Shown one piece after another: positions 26,411-34,458 of a DNA stretch of 64,000 nt. A program made the position numbers and the translations under genes. Origin of the DNA: Chryseobacterium ginsenosidimutans (GTDB lineage: Bacteria; Bacteroidota; Bacteroidia; Flavobacteriales; Weeksellaceae); the NCBI RefSeq assembly GCF_024807225.1, contig NZ_JANUCO010000001.1, positions 2,108,001 through 2,172,000 on the forward strand. The letters are read 5' to 3'. Numbering within the stretch: the first letter of the stretch is position 1; each line of letters begins with the position of its first letter. The notes beneath the pieces were generated by a model that saw nothing but the letters and a program-made list of their open reading frames with translations, had not been told where the DNA came from and searched no databases.

Positions 26411-26573
26411 TTTGGGCAGCTTATCCGCCTTCCGCTCCCAATCTTTTGTTCGTCGTTCCTCCTCACAAAAGGATTTCCGCTCAAGTCGGGCTGCACGCAA
26501 TTCACCGCAATAATAGGAGTCCTGAAAGGACGACTTAAATTAGGATAGGATGAAAATCCTATCAAAAGAAATA
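26411..26573. repeat. Dispersed intergenic repeats between argG and argC
   Basis: Two kinds in series. First a GGGCAGC...CCGCCTTCCGCTC...CCGCTCAAGTCGGGCTGC stretch, a pattern common between Chryseobacterium genes. Then hairpins AGTCCTGAAAGGACGACTT and GATAGGATGAAAATCCTATC. The second kind relates to the GCCCTGAAAGGGC repeat before carA (35366-35549). The stretch reads without a gene and stays inside the operon. Confidence 0.7.
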
Positions 26574-26577
26574 TAAA

Positions 26578-27565
26578 ATGATTGAGATTAATCAAAAAGA
26601 AATAAAAACAGCAGGAATCATCGGAGCCAACGGTTACACAGGAAGCGAATTAGTTCGTCTGTTGGCTTTTCATCCCAATGTGTCTTTGCGTTTTTTATAT
26701 AGCCGTTCAAATTCAGGGACAAAAATTTCAGATTTGTACCCGGATTTAGCGACGGTTTGTGAAATGGTTTTAACAGATCAGCCTGAAGAGGTAGATATTT
26801 TATTTTTATGTCTTCCTCACAAAGAAAGTCAGAATTGGCTGACTCAAAATGATATAAAAGATGATACGTTAGTAATCGATTTAGGAAATGATTTTCGTTT
26901 AGATGGTAATTTTGAAAACAGAGATTTTATCTACGGATTACCTGAAATCAACAAAAAACAACTTTCAGGAGCGAAAAGTATTGCTAATCCGGGATGTTTT
27001 GCAACGGCGATTCAGCTGGCTTTGCTTCCATTAGCTCAAAAAGGTTTGTTGAATGAAGTTTACACAACAGGAATTACAGGTTCAACAGGTGCTGGTCAGT
27101 CTTTACAGGCAACGACGCATTTTACTTGGAGAAACGATAATATTTCGGCGTATAAAACTTTGACACATCAGCATGTAGATGAGATTCTACAGCAGTTAGT
27201 TTCTTTTAATACGAATGAAATCAGTCTGAATTTTGTTCCATGGAGAGGGGATTTTTCGAGAGGGATTTTTACGAGTTTCCACGGTGAAAACAGATGTAGA
27301 ACTTTCAGATATTGAGCAATTGTTTAGGGATTTTTATGCAGATGCGCCTTTTGTGAAGGTAAGTGAGAAAGCAATTGATTTAAAACAGGTTGTCAATACC
27401 AATCGCTGTGTGATTCATATAGAAAAGAATGGAAATGTTACAGTTATTCACTCAGCGATCGACAATTTGTTAAAAGGAGCTTCCGGACAGGCAGTTCAAA
27501 ACATGAATCTTGCAATGGGTTGGGAAGAAAATTTAGGATTGAATTTAAAACCGATTGCATTTTAA
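26578..27565 (+). pseudogene. argC: N-acetyl-gamma-glutamyl-phosphate reductase, frameshifted
   Basis: ArgC reduces N-acyl-glutamyl phosphate to the semialdehyde with NADPH, third step of arginine synthesis. The start has the Rossmann loop GIIGANGYTGSELVRLLAFHP (about 13-33); NPGCFATAI holds the active-site cysteine (about 140); FVPWRGDFSRGIFTSF is the late family motif. There an extra C in the CC pair at 27279-27280 shifts the frame and gives a stop at 27315, while the next frame carries on with TVKTDVELSDIEQLF to 27565 and ends normally (GASGQAVQNMNLAMGW...). Joined length is about 328 residues, normal for short ArgC. The rest of the operon is intact, so a base error is likely. Confidence 0.93.
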
Positions 27566-27592
27566 TGTGAATCGTCAATAAGTCAATTGTGA

Positions 27593-27836
27593 ATTTTTAA
27601 ACTCAAAGTAAAACCGACCTAGGAAAATGGAGCGTTAAGAAAAATAAATTTGTGAACGTTAAGAAAATTCTACTGTTCGAAGCGCGAGACAAAAGTCGAA
27701 TCGAAGAACAAATATCAAATTCGCGCAAGTTTTAGAATTTTTAGAGAGCAAAAATATTTTTTAGCGAAAGTTTCCAGTCTTGAACTTTTGTTTCTTTTGT
27801 TTCAAGACAAAAGAAAAATATAATAAATAATGAAGT
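27593..27836. repeat. Repeat-like DNA between argC and argD
   Basis: The 313-base gap 27566-27878 has no gene. It contains AATTCGCGCAAG and AGCGCGAGAC segments, a TTTCTTTTGTTTCAAGACAAAAGAAA inverted stretch (about 27794-27820), and further on the TCAACCAACAAG units of the 1918 repeat. These parts are familiar from Chryseobacterium gaps. Confidence 0.55.
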
Positions 27837-27878
27837 TGTAAAACCAGCAACTATCAACCAACAAGAATCAACTAAAAA

Positions 27879-29018
27879 ATGAATTTATTCAACGTATATC
27901 CATTATTTAACATAAATCCGGTAAAAGCTCAAGGATCATTTCTTTGGGACGATAAAGGAGAAAAATATCTTGATTTTTACGGAGGTCATGCGGTAATTTC
28001 CATTGGGCACAACCATCCGCATTATCAAAGTCAATTAAAAAGCCAATTAGATAAAATATCTTTCTACTCAAATTCGGTTCAGAATGAATTGCAGACTGAA
28101 TTAGCTGAAAAATTAGGAAAACTTTCAGGCTTGGAAGATTACAATTTATTTTTATGTAATTCAGGAGCGGAAGCGAATGAAAATGCTTTAAAACTGGCTT
28201 CTTTCCACAACGGAAAGAGCAAGGTTCTTTACTTTTCAGGTTCGTTTCATGGAAGAACTTCGGCAGCGGTTTCTGTGACTGATAATCCTAAAATCGTTGC
28301 TCCAGTAAACTATGACGAAAGATTTATTAAATCTGATTGGAATAATATCGAACAGCTTGAAGCGATTTTTGAAAAGCAAGGAAGCGAAATTTCATCAGTA
28401 ATTATCGAAGGAATTCAGGGAGTTGGAGGAATTATGATTCCAACGGTTGAATTTTTAACTAAAATCAAAGAGCTGTGCGGAAAATATGATGCTGTTTTGA
28501 TTTTGGATGAAGTTCAGTCAGGTTACGGAAGAAGCGGATATTTCTTTGCACACCAAGAATTTGGAATTGAAGCAGACATTATCACGACAGCAAAAGGAAT
28601 GGGGAATGGTTTCCCGATTGGCGGTGTTTTGATTCACCCGAAATTTCAGGCAAGCAACGGTTTGTTGGGAACAACTTTCGGTGGAAATCACTTAGCTTGT
28701 GTTGCTGCGATCGCTGTATTAGACGTGATGAAAGATGAGAGTCTCATCGAAAATGCTCAGGAAATGGGCGAATATATTGAAAATGAAATGAAAGATTTTC
28801 CACATATTAAAACCATCCGAAGGAAAGGCTTGATGATTGGAATCGAACTCGATAGGGATTGCTCGGAAGTGAGGAACAGCCTGTTGTACAATCATCATAT
28901 TTTCACAGGAAACTCCAATGATAAGGCTGTGTTAAGGATTCTTCCGGCGCTTAACATTAAAAAAGAAGAAACCGATCTATTCATCGGTGCTTTAAAAACT
29001 GTTTTAGAAAATCTCTAA
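27879..29018 (+). CDS. argD: Acetylornithine aminotransferase
   Basis: A 379-residue PLP-dependent class III aminotransferase that converts N-acylglutamate semialdehyde to N-acylornithine using glutamate. Signatures: NSGAEANENALKLA (about 90-103), SFHGRTSAAVSVT, the metal-like LILDEVQSGYGRSG (about 206-219) and the PLP lysine in TTAKGMGNGFPIGG (about 236-249). Length is usual. It follows argC after a repeat-filled gap. The ATG at 27879 fits the family start (LFNVYPLFNINPVKAQGS). Confidence 0.95.
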   Translation: MNLFNVYPLFNINPVKAQGSFLWDDKGEKYLDFYGGHAVISIGHNHPHYQSQLKSQLDKISFYSNSVQNELQTELAEKLGKLSGLEDYNLFLCNSGAEANENALKLASFHNGKSKVLYFSGSFHGRTSAAVSVTDNPKIVAPVNYDERFIKSDWNNIEQLEAIFEKQGSEISSVIIEGIQGVGGIMIPTVEFLTKIKELCGKYDAVLILDEVQSGYGRSGYFFAHQEFGIEADIITTAKGMGNGFPIGGVLIHPKFQASNGLLGTTFGGNHLACVAAIAVLDVMKDESLIENAQEMGEYIENEMKDFPHIKTIRRKGLMIGIELDRDCSEVRNSLLYNHHIFTGNSNDKAVLRILPALNIKKEETDLFIGALKTVLENL

Positions 29019-29023
29019 TTAAT

Positions 29024-29183
29024 GAACCACAAAAATTTTAAACACTTTAATTTAAAGTTAAAGAAGTTCACTTAAGATTTTGAAAATCTTTGATTTTCAA
29101 CTCATGTGTTCTACTATTTTCAAAGTTTTTAAACTTAAATCTAATGTAACTTATGTGTTAAAAAACTTTTGTGCTAAAATACT
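29024..29183. repeat. ACCACAAAA/TTTTGTG palindromic repeat before argF'
   Basis: ACCACAAAAATTTTAAACAC at the left is answered by GTGTTAAAAAACTTTTGTG at the right, with an AAGATTTTGAAAATCTTTGATTTTCAA core that itself pairs. It creates a false upstream extension (from 29080) of the argF' frame. The AATCTTTGATTTTC core is shared with the 22270 element. Confidence 0.65.
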
Positions 29184-29190
29184 CAAAAAA

Positions 29191-30150
29191 ATGAAAAAAT
29201 TCACCTCTGTAAGCGACGTTGAAAACTTACAGGAAATTATAAAAAAAGCTTTACAAATTAAAGAAAACCCTCTTTCGGAAACCGAGAAAGGAAAAGGAAA
29301 AACAATCGGACTTGTATTTTTAAATTCAAGTTTGAGAACACGTTTGAGCAGCCAGATTGCAGCGCAAAATTTAGGTTTAAATGTTTTGACATTAAATGCA
29401 GCTCAAGAAGCATGGAACCTGGAATTTGCAGACGGAGCTGTAATGAACGGTGATACTGTTGAACATATTAAAGATGCCATTGAAGTATTAAATCAATATT
29501 GTGATATCATCGCCGTTCGTTGTTTTGCAGGAATGAAAAGCAAGGAAGATGATGTTAACGAAAGCATTTTAAGCCAGTTCGAGCGACATGCGAAAGTCCC
29601 GGTTATTTCTCTGGAATCTGCAACGCGTCACCCTTTACAAAGCTTGGCAGATTGCATCACGATTACAGAAAACTGGAAAAAAGAACATAAACCTAAAGTA
29701 GTTTTAACCTGGGCACCTCACATCAAACCGATTGCTCATGCGGTAGGAAATTCTTTCGCAGAATGGATGCAGGAAATGGATGTTGAGCTAGTAATCGCTA
29801 ATCCGGAAGGTTATGATTTAGATAAAAATTTCACGAAAGATGTAAAAGTAATCCATAATCAGGATGAAGCGTTGAAAGATGCGGATTTTATTTATGTGAA
29901 AAACTGGTCGTCTTTTGATGATTATGCAGCAATGCCTGAAGTGAAGGAAAGCTGGATGTTGACGAATGAAAAACTAGCTAATACCAACCAGGGAAAAGTG
30001 ATGCACTGTCTTCCGGTTCGTCGTAATGTAGAATTAAGTGATGAGGTAATGGATGGTGAAAATTCGATAATTTATCAACAGGCAAAAAACCGAATTTTCT
30101 CTGCACAAGCTGTCTTCTCTGAAATCTTGAATGGATTGAACTCTAAATAA
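29191..30150 (+). CDS. argF': N-acylornithine carbamoyltransferase (N-acetyl- or N-succinylornithine)
   Basis: 319 residues from ATG 29191, where the family start MKKFTSVSDVENLQE begins. The fold is a transcarbamylase: carbamoyl-phosphate loop SSLRTR (46-51), then HCLPVRRN near the end (about 272-279), and ATRHPLQSLAD in the middle. It differs from ordinary ArgF and matches the Bacteroidota enzyme that works on acylated ornithine, so citrulline is made in acylated form and freed by ArgE. At position 90, where the Bacteroides succinyl enzyme has Pro and the Xanthomonas acetyl enzyme has Glu, this protein has Val (MNGDTVEHI), so the acyl group cannot be told. Confidence 0.93.
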   Translation: MKKFTSVSDVENLQEIIKKALQIKENPLSETEKGKGKTIGLVFLNSSLRTRLSSQIAAQNLGLNVLTLNAAQEAWNLEFADGAVMNGDTVEHIKDAIEVLNQYCDIIAVRCFAGMKSKEDDVNESILSQFERHAKVPVISLESATRHPLQSLADCITITENWKKEHKPKVVLTWAPHIKPIAHAVGNSFAEWMQEMDVELVIANPEGYDLDKNFTKDVKVIHNQDEALKDADFIYVKNWSSFDDYAAMPEVKESWMLTNEKLANTNQGKVMHCLPVRRNVELSDEVMDGENSIIYQQAKNRIFSAQAVFSEILNGLNSK

Positions 30151-30153
30151 CTA

Positions 30154-30184
30154 AACCTCATAGGTTTCAAAAACCTATGAGGTT
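30154..30184 (+). terminator. Hairpin between argF' and argB
   Basis: A perfect stem AACCTCATAGGTTT with its complement, loop of three, followed by only TTTT. The stem looks like a terminator but the T run is short and argB follows in the operon, so it may be a partial terminator or an mRNA-stabilising hairpin. AACCTCRTA-type stems recur at 40300 and 47796. Confidence 0.55.
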
Positions 30185-30225
30185 TTCACTCGCAAACCTT
30201 GACAAGGTTCTCAAAAAGTTTTGCA

Positions 30226-31020
30226 ATGAAAGAAAAAATATACATCATAAAAATAGGAGGCGCATTAATCGATGATGAAGAATTATTGAACGAATTTCTG
30301 GGGCAGTTTTCTGAAATCAAGGAAAGGAAGATTCTTGTTCATGGCGGCGGAAAATTAGCAACAATTTTGGCTGATAAATTAGGCGTTGAACAAAAAATGA
30401 TCAACGGACGAAGAATCACGGATAAAGATACATTGGATATTGTGGCGATGGTGTATGCAGGAGGAATCAATAAAAATATTGTGGCAAAACTTCAGCAGAA
30501 AAAGTGTAAGGCAATAGGTTTTTCAGGAGCTGATGCGAATTTAATTAAGGCTACAAAAAGAGAAGATGCCGAAATAGATTTCGGATTTGTAGGAGATATT
30601 GAGAAGAAAAGCGTGAATAAAAAATTGATTTCAAAATTGATTAAACTTAATCTCGTTCCTGTTTTTTCTGCAATTACCCACGACAAAAAAGGGAATCTTT
30701 TCAATACCAATGCTGACACGATTGCTTCGGTCATTGCGCAGGCTTTGTCTTCAAAATATGATGTTGAATTATTGTATTGTTTTGACAAAGAAGGAGTGTT
30801 GGAAGATATCGAAAACCCTGAATCTGTTATCAAAAATATTTCCGAAGAAGAATTTTCAATCTTAAAAAATGAAGGAAAACTTCACAAAGGAATTTTACCA
30901 AAACTGGAAAATGCTCTTGGAGCGATAAAAAATAATGTAAATAAGGTATTCTTAATAAAAGAAACCGAATTGAAAAACCATATAGAAAACCATCATGCAG
31001 GAACTGAAATCTGTTTATAG
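30226..31020 (+). CDS. argB: Acetylglutamate kinase
   Basis: 264 residues from ATG 30226; the reading from TTG 30199 would enter the hairpin region and is rejected. ArgB phosphorylates N-acylglutamate. The glycine-rich starts IIKIGGALID (about 7-16) and LVHGGGKLATILADKLG (about 41-57), GFSGADANLI, and the late FNTNADTIASVIAQAL mark an amino-acid kinase. No long N-terminal regulatory helix is seen, so arginine feedback of the hexamer type is not evident. Its last 26 bases overlap argE. Confidence 0.93.
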   Translation: MKEKIYIIKIGGALIDDEELLNEFLGQFSEIKERKILVHGGGKLATILADKLGVEQKMINGRRITDKDTLDIVAMVYAGGINKNIVAKLQQKKCKAIGFSGADANLIKATKREDAEIDFGFVGDIEKKSVNKKLISKLIKLNLVPVFSAITHDKKGNLFNTNADTIASVIAQALSSKYDVELLYCFDKEGVLEDIENPESVIKNISEEEFSILKNEGKLHKGILPKLENALGAIKNNVNKVFLIKETELKNHIENHHAGTEICL

Positions 31021-32077
31021 TAAAGAAGAATTACTAAAGAACGCGGTGGATTTGTTGAAAAAACTGATTGAGATTCCGTCATTCAGCAAAGATGAATTTA
31101 ATACGTCTGTGGAGATTGAAAATTTTTTCAAAAAAAACAATATTCCGACAAAACGTTTTAAAAATAACATTTGGGCAGTGAACAAAAATTTTGATGTTTT
31201 CAAACCGTCAATTTTGCTGAATACTCATCACGACACCGTAAAACCGAATAAAGCCTATACTTTGGATCCGTTTTTAGCAATTGAAAAAGACGGAAAGTTA
31301 TTCGGATTGGGAAGCAACGATGCAGGAGCTTCTTTGGTTTCGATGGCGCAGGTTTTTTTGCATTTTTATGATAAAGAAGATTTAAAATACAATGTAATTA
31401 TTGCTTTGACAGCGGAGGAGGAGATTTCAGGTTTTGACGGAATTGAAGCTTTATTTCCCCAATTACCCAATATCGAGCTCGCCATTGTGGGAGAACCGAC
31501 GCAGATGAATTTGGCGATTGCAGAAAAAGGATTATTGGTTATCGACGGGGAAATGAAGGGCACTCCTTCTCACGCTGCTCATCCGAACAACGATAATTCG
31601 ATTGTGAAATGTTTGGAAGATTTGCAGCAAATTTTAAGCTTTAAATTTCCCAAAGTTTCGGATTATTTAGGGGAAGTTAAAATTACCTTGTCGGGAATTC
31701 ATGCGGGAGTTCAGCATAATGTTGTTCCTGAATCGTGCCAATTTACGTTGGATGTAAGAGTTACGGATGAATATTCTAATCAAGAAGCATTTGAGATCAT
31801 TCAATCGCAGATGAAATCAACTTTGACAGCGAGGTCTTTCAGATTAAATTCTTCAAAAATCGAAATGGATCATCCTTTTGTACAGGCAGGTTTGGAAATC
31901 GGGAGGACAACTTACGGTTCGCCAACTTCATCCGATCAGGCAATTATTCCTTGTACATCGGTGAAACTCGGTCCCGGCGACAGCACACGTTCTCACACCG
32001 CGGATGAATACATCTATATAAAAGAAATAGAAGAAGGAATTGAGATTTATATTAAGATTTTAGAGACGGTTTTATAG
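30995..32077 (+). CDS. argE: M20-family acylornithine/acylcitrulline deacetylase
   Basis: 360 residues. M20 metallopeptidase fold with the metal ligands visible: NTHHDTVKP (about 75-83), GLGSNDAGASLVSM (about 107-120), and the catalytic AEEEISG (about 140-146). The lid (dimer) domain sits in the middle and the terminal SDQAIIPCTSVKLGPGDSTRSHTADEYI carries the last His. In this pathway it would remove the acyl group from acylcitrulline. It starts inside argB (26-base overlap), a sign of coupling. The gap to argH holds a repeat. Confidence 0.9.
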   Translation: MQELKSVYSKEELLKNAVDLLKKLIEIPSFSKDEFNTSVEIENFFKKNNIPTKRFKNNIWAVNKNFDVFKPSILLNTHHDTVKPNKAYTLDPFLAIEKDGKLFGLGSNDAGASLVSMAQVFLHFYDKEDLKYNVIIALTAEEEISGFDGIEALFPQLPNIELAIVGEPTQMNLAIAEKGLLVIDGEMKGTPSHAAHPNNDNSIVKCLEDLQQILSFKFPKVSDYLGEVKITLSGIHAGVQHNVVPESCQFTLDVRVTDEYSNQEAFEIIQSQMKSTLTARSFRLNSSKIEMDHPFVQAGLEIGRTTYGSPTSSDQAIIPCTSVKLGPGDSTRSHTADEYIYIKEIEEGIEIYIKILETVL

Positions 32078-32078
32078 G

Positions 32079-32311
32079 TTGGAAGCTGGAAGAGGGAGGA
32101 TGGAGGTTTATGTAGTTTGTCATTCAACTTTAGTTTTCAAAATAAATAATTATGTTATTCTGAATATAACTTGAAACTAAAAAGACAGAGTTAAGAATTA
32201 CTTAAAAAGGATTCCATCTTTGTTATAATGATATGATTTTAGTTAAAATAAAATGAAGATAAAGCAGTTGGTAATAAACTTCCAGCACCAAGCTTCCATC
32301 TTCCAACAAAA
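32079..32311. repeat. GGAAGCTGGAAG inverted repeat pair between argE and argH
   Basis: TTGGAAGCTGGAAGAGGGAG and GGATGGAGGTTTAT at the left are answered by ATAAACTTCCAGC and CTTCCATCTTCCAAC at the right, about 160 bases of plain AT-rich DNA apart. An internal TATTCTGAATATAA part and a repeat-like ATTCCATCTTTGTTATAATG follow. No gene. Confidence 0.65.
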
Positions 32312-32322
32312 AATTAAATTTT

Positions 32323-33627
32323 ATGAAAAAAATATGGCAAAAAGACGATAATGCCACCAATATATTAGTCAATAAATTTACAGTCGGGAAAGATCTTGAT
32401 TTTGATGAGCGTTTGGCAAAATACGATGTTAAAGGTTCGATGGCGCACTGTAAAATGTTGGCAGAAGTTGGAATTATCTCCAATGAAGAATCAAAGCAGA
32501 TGTTGTCTGTTTTGGAAGAAATTTTAAATGATATCGAAAACGGAGCTTTTGAAATCGATAAAAGTGCGGAAGATATTCATTCGCAGATTGAATCTATTTT
32601 AATTGAGAAATTAGGAGATACAGGAAAGAAAATTCACACGGCAAGATCAAGAAATGATCAGGTTTTGTTGGATATAAAATTGTATTTGGTGGATGAAATC
32701 CGTGAAATTACGTCTTTAACGGATGAGTTTTTTCAAATCTTAATTAAACTGGCGGAACAACATAAAAACGTTCTGCTTCCGGGATATACGCATTTACAAA
32801 TCGCCATGCCTTCATCGTTTGGATTATGGTTTGGAGCGTATGCAGAAGCCTTGTTAGATGATGTTGAAATGCTTTTCTCGGTTAAAAATATCATTAATAA
32901 AAATCCCCTTGGTTCAGCGGCGGGTTATGGCTCATCTTTTCCGATTGATCGTGAGAGTACGACGTATAATTTAGGTTTTCAATCGATGAATTATAATTCG
33001 GTTTACGCTCAAATGACACGCGGAAAGTCAGAGAAAATGTTGTCGATGGCAATGGCAACTTTGGCGGGAACATTGGGAAAATTTGCGTATGATGTTTGTT
33101 TATATTTAAGTCAGAACTTCGATTTTATAAGCTTTCCGAAAGAGTTTACAACAGGAAGCAGCATTATGCCTCACAAGAAAAATCCGGATATTTTCGAATT
33201 GGTTCGTGCACGTTGCAACAGAATTCAGTCGTTGCCTAATGAGTTTATTTTGTTGACGAATAATCTTCCTTCAGGCTATCACAGAGATATGCAGTTGACG
33301 AAGGAAATTCTTTTCCCTGCAATTGATTCATTGAAAGAATGTCTTGAAATTTTAAGCTATACGTTACCGAATATCCAAGTGAAAGATGAGATTTTGGAAG
33401 ATGAAAAATACAAGTATCTTTTCAGTGTGGAGAAAATCAACGAAGAGGTGAAAAATGGAAGTTCATTCCGTGATGCGTATGTAAAAGTAGGGCAGGAGAT
33501 TGAAAATAATGAGTTTGATTTTGAGATAAAAAACCTAAATCATACTCATCAGGGAAGTATTGGGAATCTTTGTTTAGATAAGATAGAATATCAGTTTAAT
33601 AAATTGAAAAACAAATTATTGGGTTGA
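32323..33627 (+). CDS. argH: Argininosuccinate lyase
   Basis: 434 residues of the fumarase/aspartase superfamily; cleaves argininosuccinate to arginine and fumarate. The start MKKIWQKDDN is family-like; HTARSRNDQVLLDIKLY (about 106-122), PGYTHLQIAMPSSFG (about 151-165) and the signature GSSIMPHKKNPDIFELVR (about 281-298, with the catalytic serine) are clear. Rather shorter than the 457-residue E. coli form at the C-terminus. Last gene of the arginine operon; a bidirectional hairpin follows. Confidence 0.95.
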   Translation: MKKIWQKDDNATNILVNKFTVGKDLDFDERLAKYDVKGSMAHCKMLAEVGIISNEESKQMLSVLEEILNDIENGAFEIDKSAEDIHSQIESILIEKLGDTGKKIHTARSRNDQVLLDIKLYLVDEIREITSLTDEFFQILIKLAEQHKNVLLPGYTHLQIAMPSSFGLWFGAYAEALLDDVEMLFSVKNIINKNPLGSAAGYGSSFPIDRESTTYNLGFQSMNYNSVYAQMTRGKSEKMLSMAMATLAGTLGKFAYDVCLYLSQNFDFISFPKEFTTGSSIMPHKKNPDIFELVRARCNRIQSLPNEFILLTNNLPSGYHRDMQLTKEILFPAIDSLKECLEILSYTLPNIQVKDEILEDEKYKYLFSVEKINEEVKNGSSFRDAYVKVGQEIENNEFDFEIKNLNHTHQGSIGNLCLDKIEYQFNKLKNKLLG

Positions 33628-33655
33628 TTTACTGCTGATTAAAACTTTATATAAT

Positions 33656-33733
33656 GCTTCGACTTCGCTCAGCATGACAGCGCTACAAAATAACGTTTAG
33701 TATTAGAAATGTCATGTTGAGCGAAGTCGAAGC
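33656..33733. terminator. REP-like palindrome between converging argH and the Lrp gene
   Basis: GCTTCGACTTCGCTCAGCATGACA (33656-33679) is the complement of TGTCATGTTGAGCGAAGTCGAAGC (33710-33733) with one mismatch and a 30-base loop. Beyond the right arm is ATCTTTTTAA. The two genes converge on it, so it may stop both transcripts. The type is a common dispersed palindrome. Confidence 0.65.
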
Positions 33734-33756
33734 ATCTTTTTAATTTATTAATATTT

Positions 33757-34218
33757 TTACCCCAAATCAATCTTAAATTTAGTCGATTTTTTCACCTCAT
33801 GAAGCACAATAGAACTGTGATATTGTCCGATATTAGGAATATTTGAAATCACATTCACCGTAAAGTCATTATAAGAATTAATATCTTTTGCAATGATTTT
33901 CAGCATATAATCATATTCGCCGGAAAGACTGATAATTTCCTGAACTTCATCGTGTTGCATGATATTTTTCTCGAAAGTTTCCAACACTTTTTTAGATTGT
34001 TCTTTAAGGCGGACGTTGCAGTAAACGACAATATTTAAGCCTAATTTTTCACGGTTTAAAAGACCTACATATTTCTCAATAATTCCTTGCTTCTCCAGTT
34101 GTTTGATACGTTCATAGGTCGGAGTAAAGGTAAGACCGATTTTTTCTGATATTTCTTTTACAGAGTAGGTAGAGTCTTCCTGAATGATACTGAGAATCAT
34201 TTTGTCTTTTAAATCCAT
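33757..34218 (-). CDS. Lrp/AsnC-family transcription regulator
   Basis: 153 residues. An N-terminal winged helix-turn-helix (about 2-60, SVKEISEKIGLTFTPTYERIKQLEKQGII) precedes a RAM/ACT ligand domain (about 65-145) with SGEYDYMLKIIAKDINSYNDF. Family members sense amino acids and control amino-acid metabolism. It is divergent from the pyrB leader (124 bases apart) and converges with argH, so regulation of arginine or carbamoyl-phosphate genes is plausible; no operator was identified. Confidence 0.9.
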   Translation of the reverse strand: MDLKDKMILSIIQEDSTYSVKEISEKIGLTFTPTYERIKQLEKQGIIEKYVGLLNREKLGLNIVVYCNVRLKEQSKKVLETFEKNIMQHDEVQEIISLSGEYDYMLKIIAKDINSYNDFTVNVISNIPNIGQYHSSIVLHEVKKSTKFKIDLG

Positions 34219-34304
34219 AAATAAGGGTTGGTTTTAACAAAAATAGTATTTAAAAATGAAAATAATGAGATATTAATATTTTTTAATTTAATCTGAATTT
34301 AGAT

Positions 34305-34335
34305 TTTGTCAATTCGCGGAAATGTTATATCTTTG
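34305..34335 (+). promoter_or_regulatory. Promoter of the pyrB leader
   Basis: TTTG (34305-34308), 19 bases, then TATCTTTG (34328-34335): an exact match to the Bacteroidota consensus. The start would fall at about 34340-34343, at or next to the ATG of the leader peptide (34342). Confidence 0.8.
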
Positions 34336-34341
34336 CACCTA

Positions 34342-34413
34342 ATGAATAACACAGTATTTATATCATTAGAATTACCGGGCGTAGACGCCCTTTACGATAT
34401 TTATTTATTTTAA
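34342..34413 (+). CDS. Pyrimidine leader peptide, 23 residues
   Basis: A short frame between the promoter and the attenuator reads MNNTVFISLELPGVDALYDIYLF and stops with TAA right at the foot of the terminator stem. Inside it a small hairpin (GGGCG 34377-34381 with CGCCC 34386-34390) precedes a U-rich stretch (34391-34410, codons for Tyr, Asp, Ile, Tyr, Leu, Phe). This is the layout of the E. coli pyrBI leader, where low UTP makes polymerase pause in the U-rich part so that the ribosome can catch up. The ATG sits at the predicted transcription start, so it may be translated leaderless. Confidence 0.72.
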   Translation: MNNTVFISLELPGVDALYDIYLF

Positions 34414-34441
34414 GCGAAGATATTTTCTTCGCTTTTTTTTT
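34414..34441 (+). terminator. Attenuator terminator before pyrB
   Basis: GCGAAGA pairs with TCTTCGC around a five-base loop (34414-34432), followed by nine T (34433-34441). It starts directly after the stop of the leader peptide and 17 bases before the pyrB ATG. A ribosome on the leader stop codon would cover the left arm and stop it folding. Confidence 0.85.
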
Positions 34442-34458
34442 GTGAAAAATTAAGATAT

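Noticed and set aside
29080..29190. N-terminal extension of the acylornithine carbamoyltransferase frame
   Set aside because: The extra codons lie in a palindromic repeat; the family start MKKFT is at 29191.
29191..30150. Ordinary ornithine carbamoyltransferase (argF)
   Set aside because: The sequence follows the acylornithine enzyme of Bacteroidota, and the argE after it fits an acylated route.
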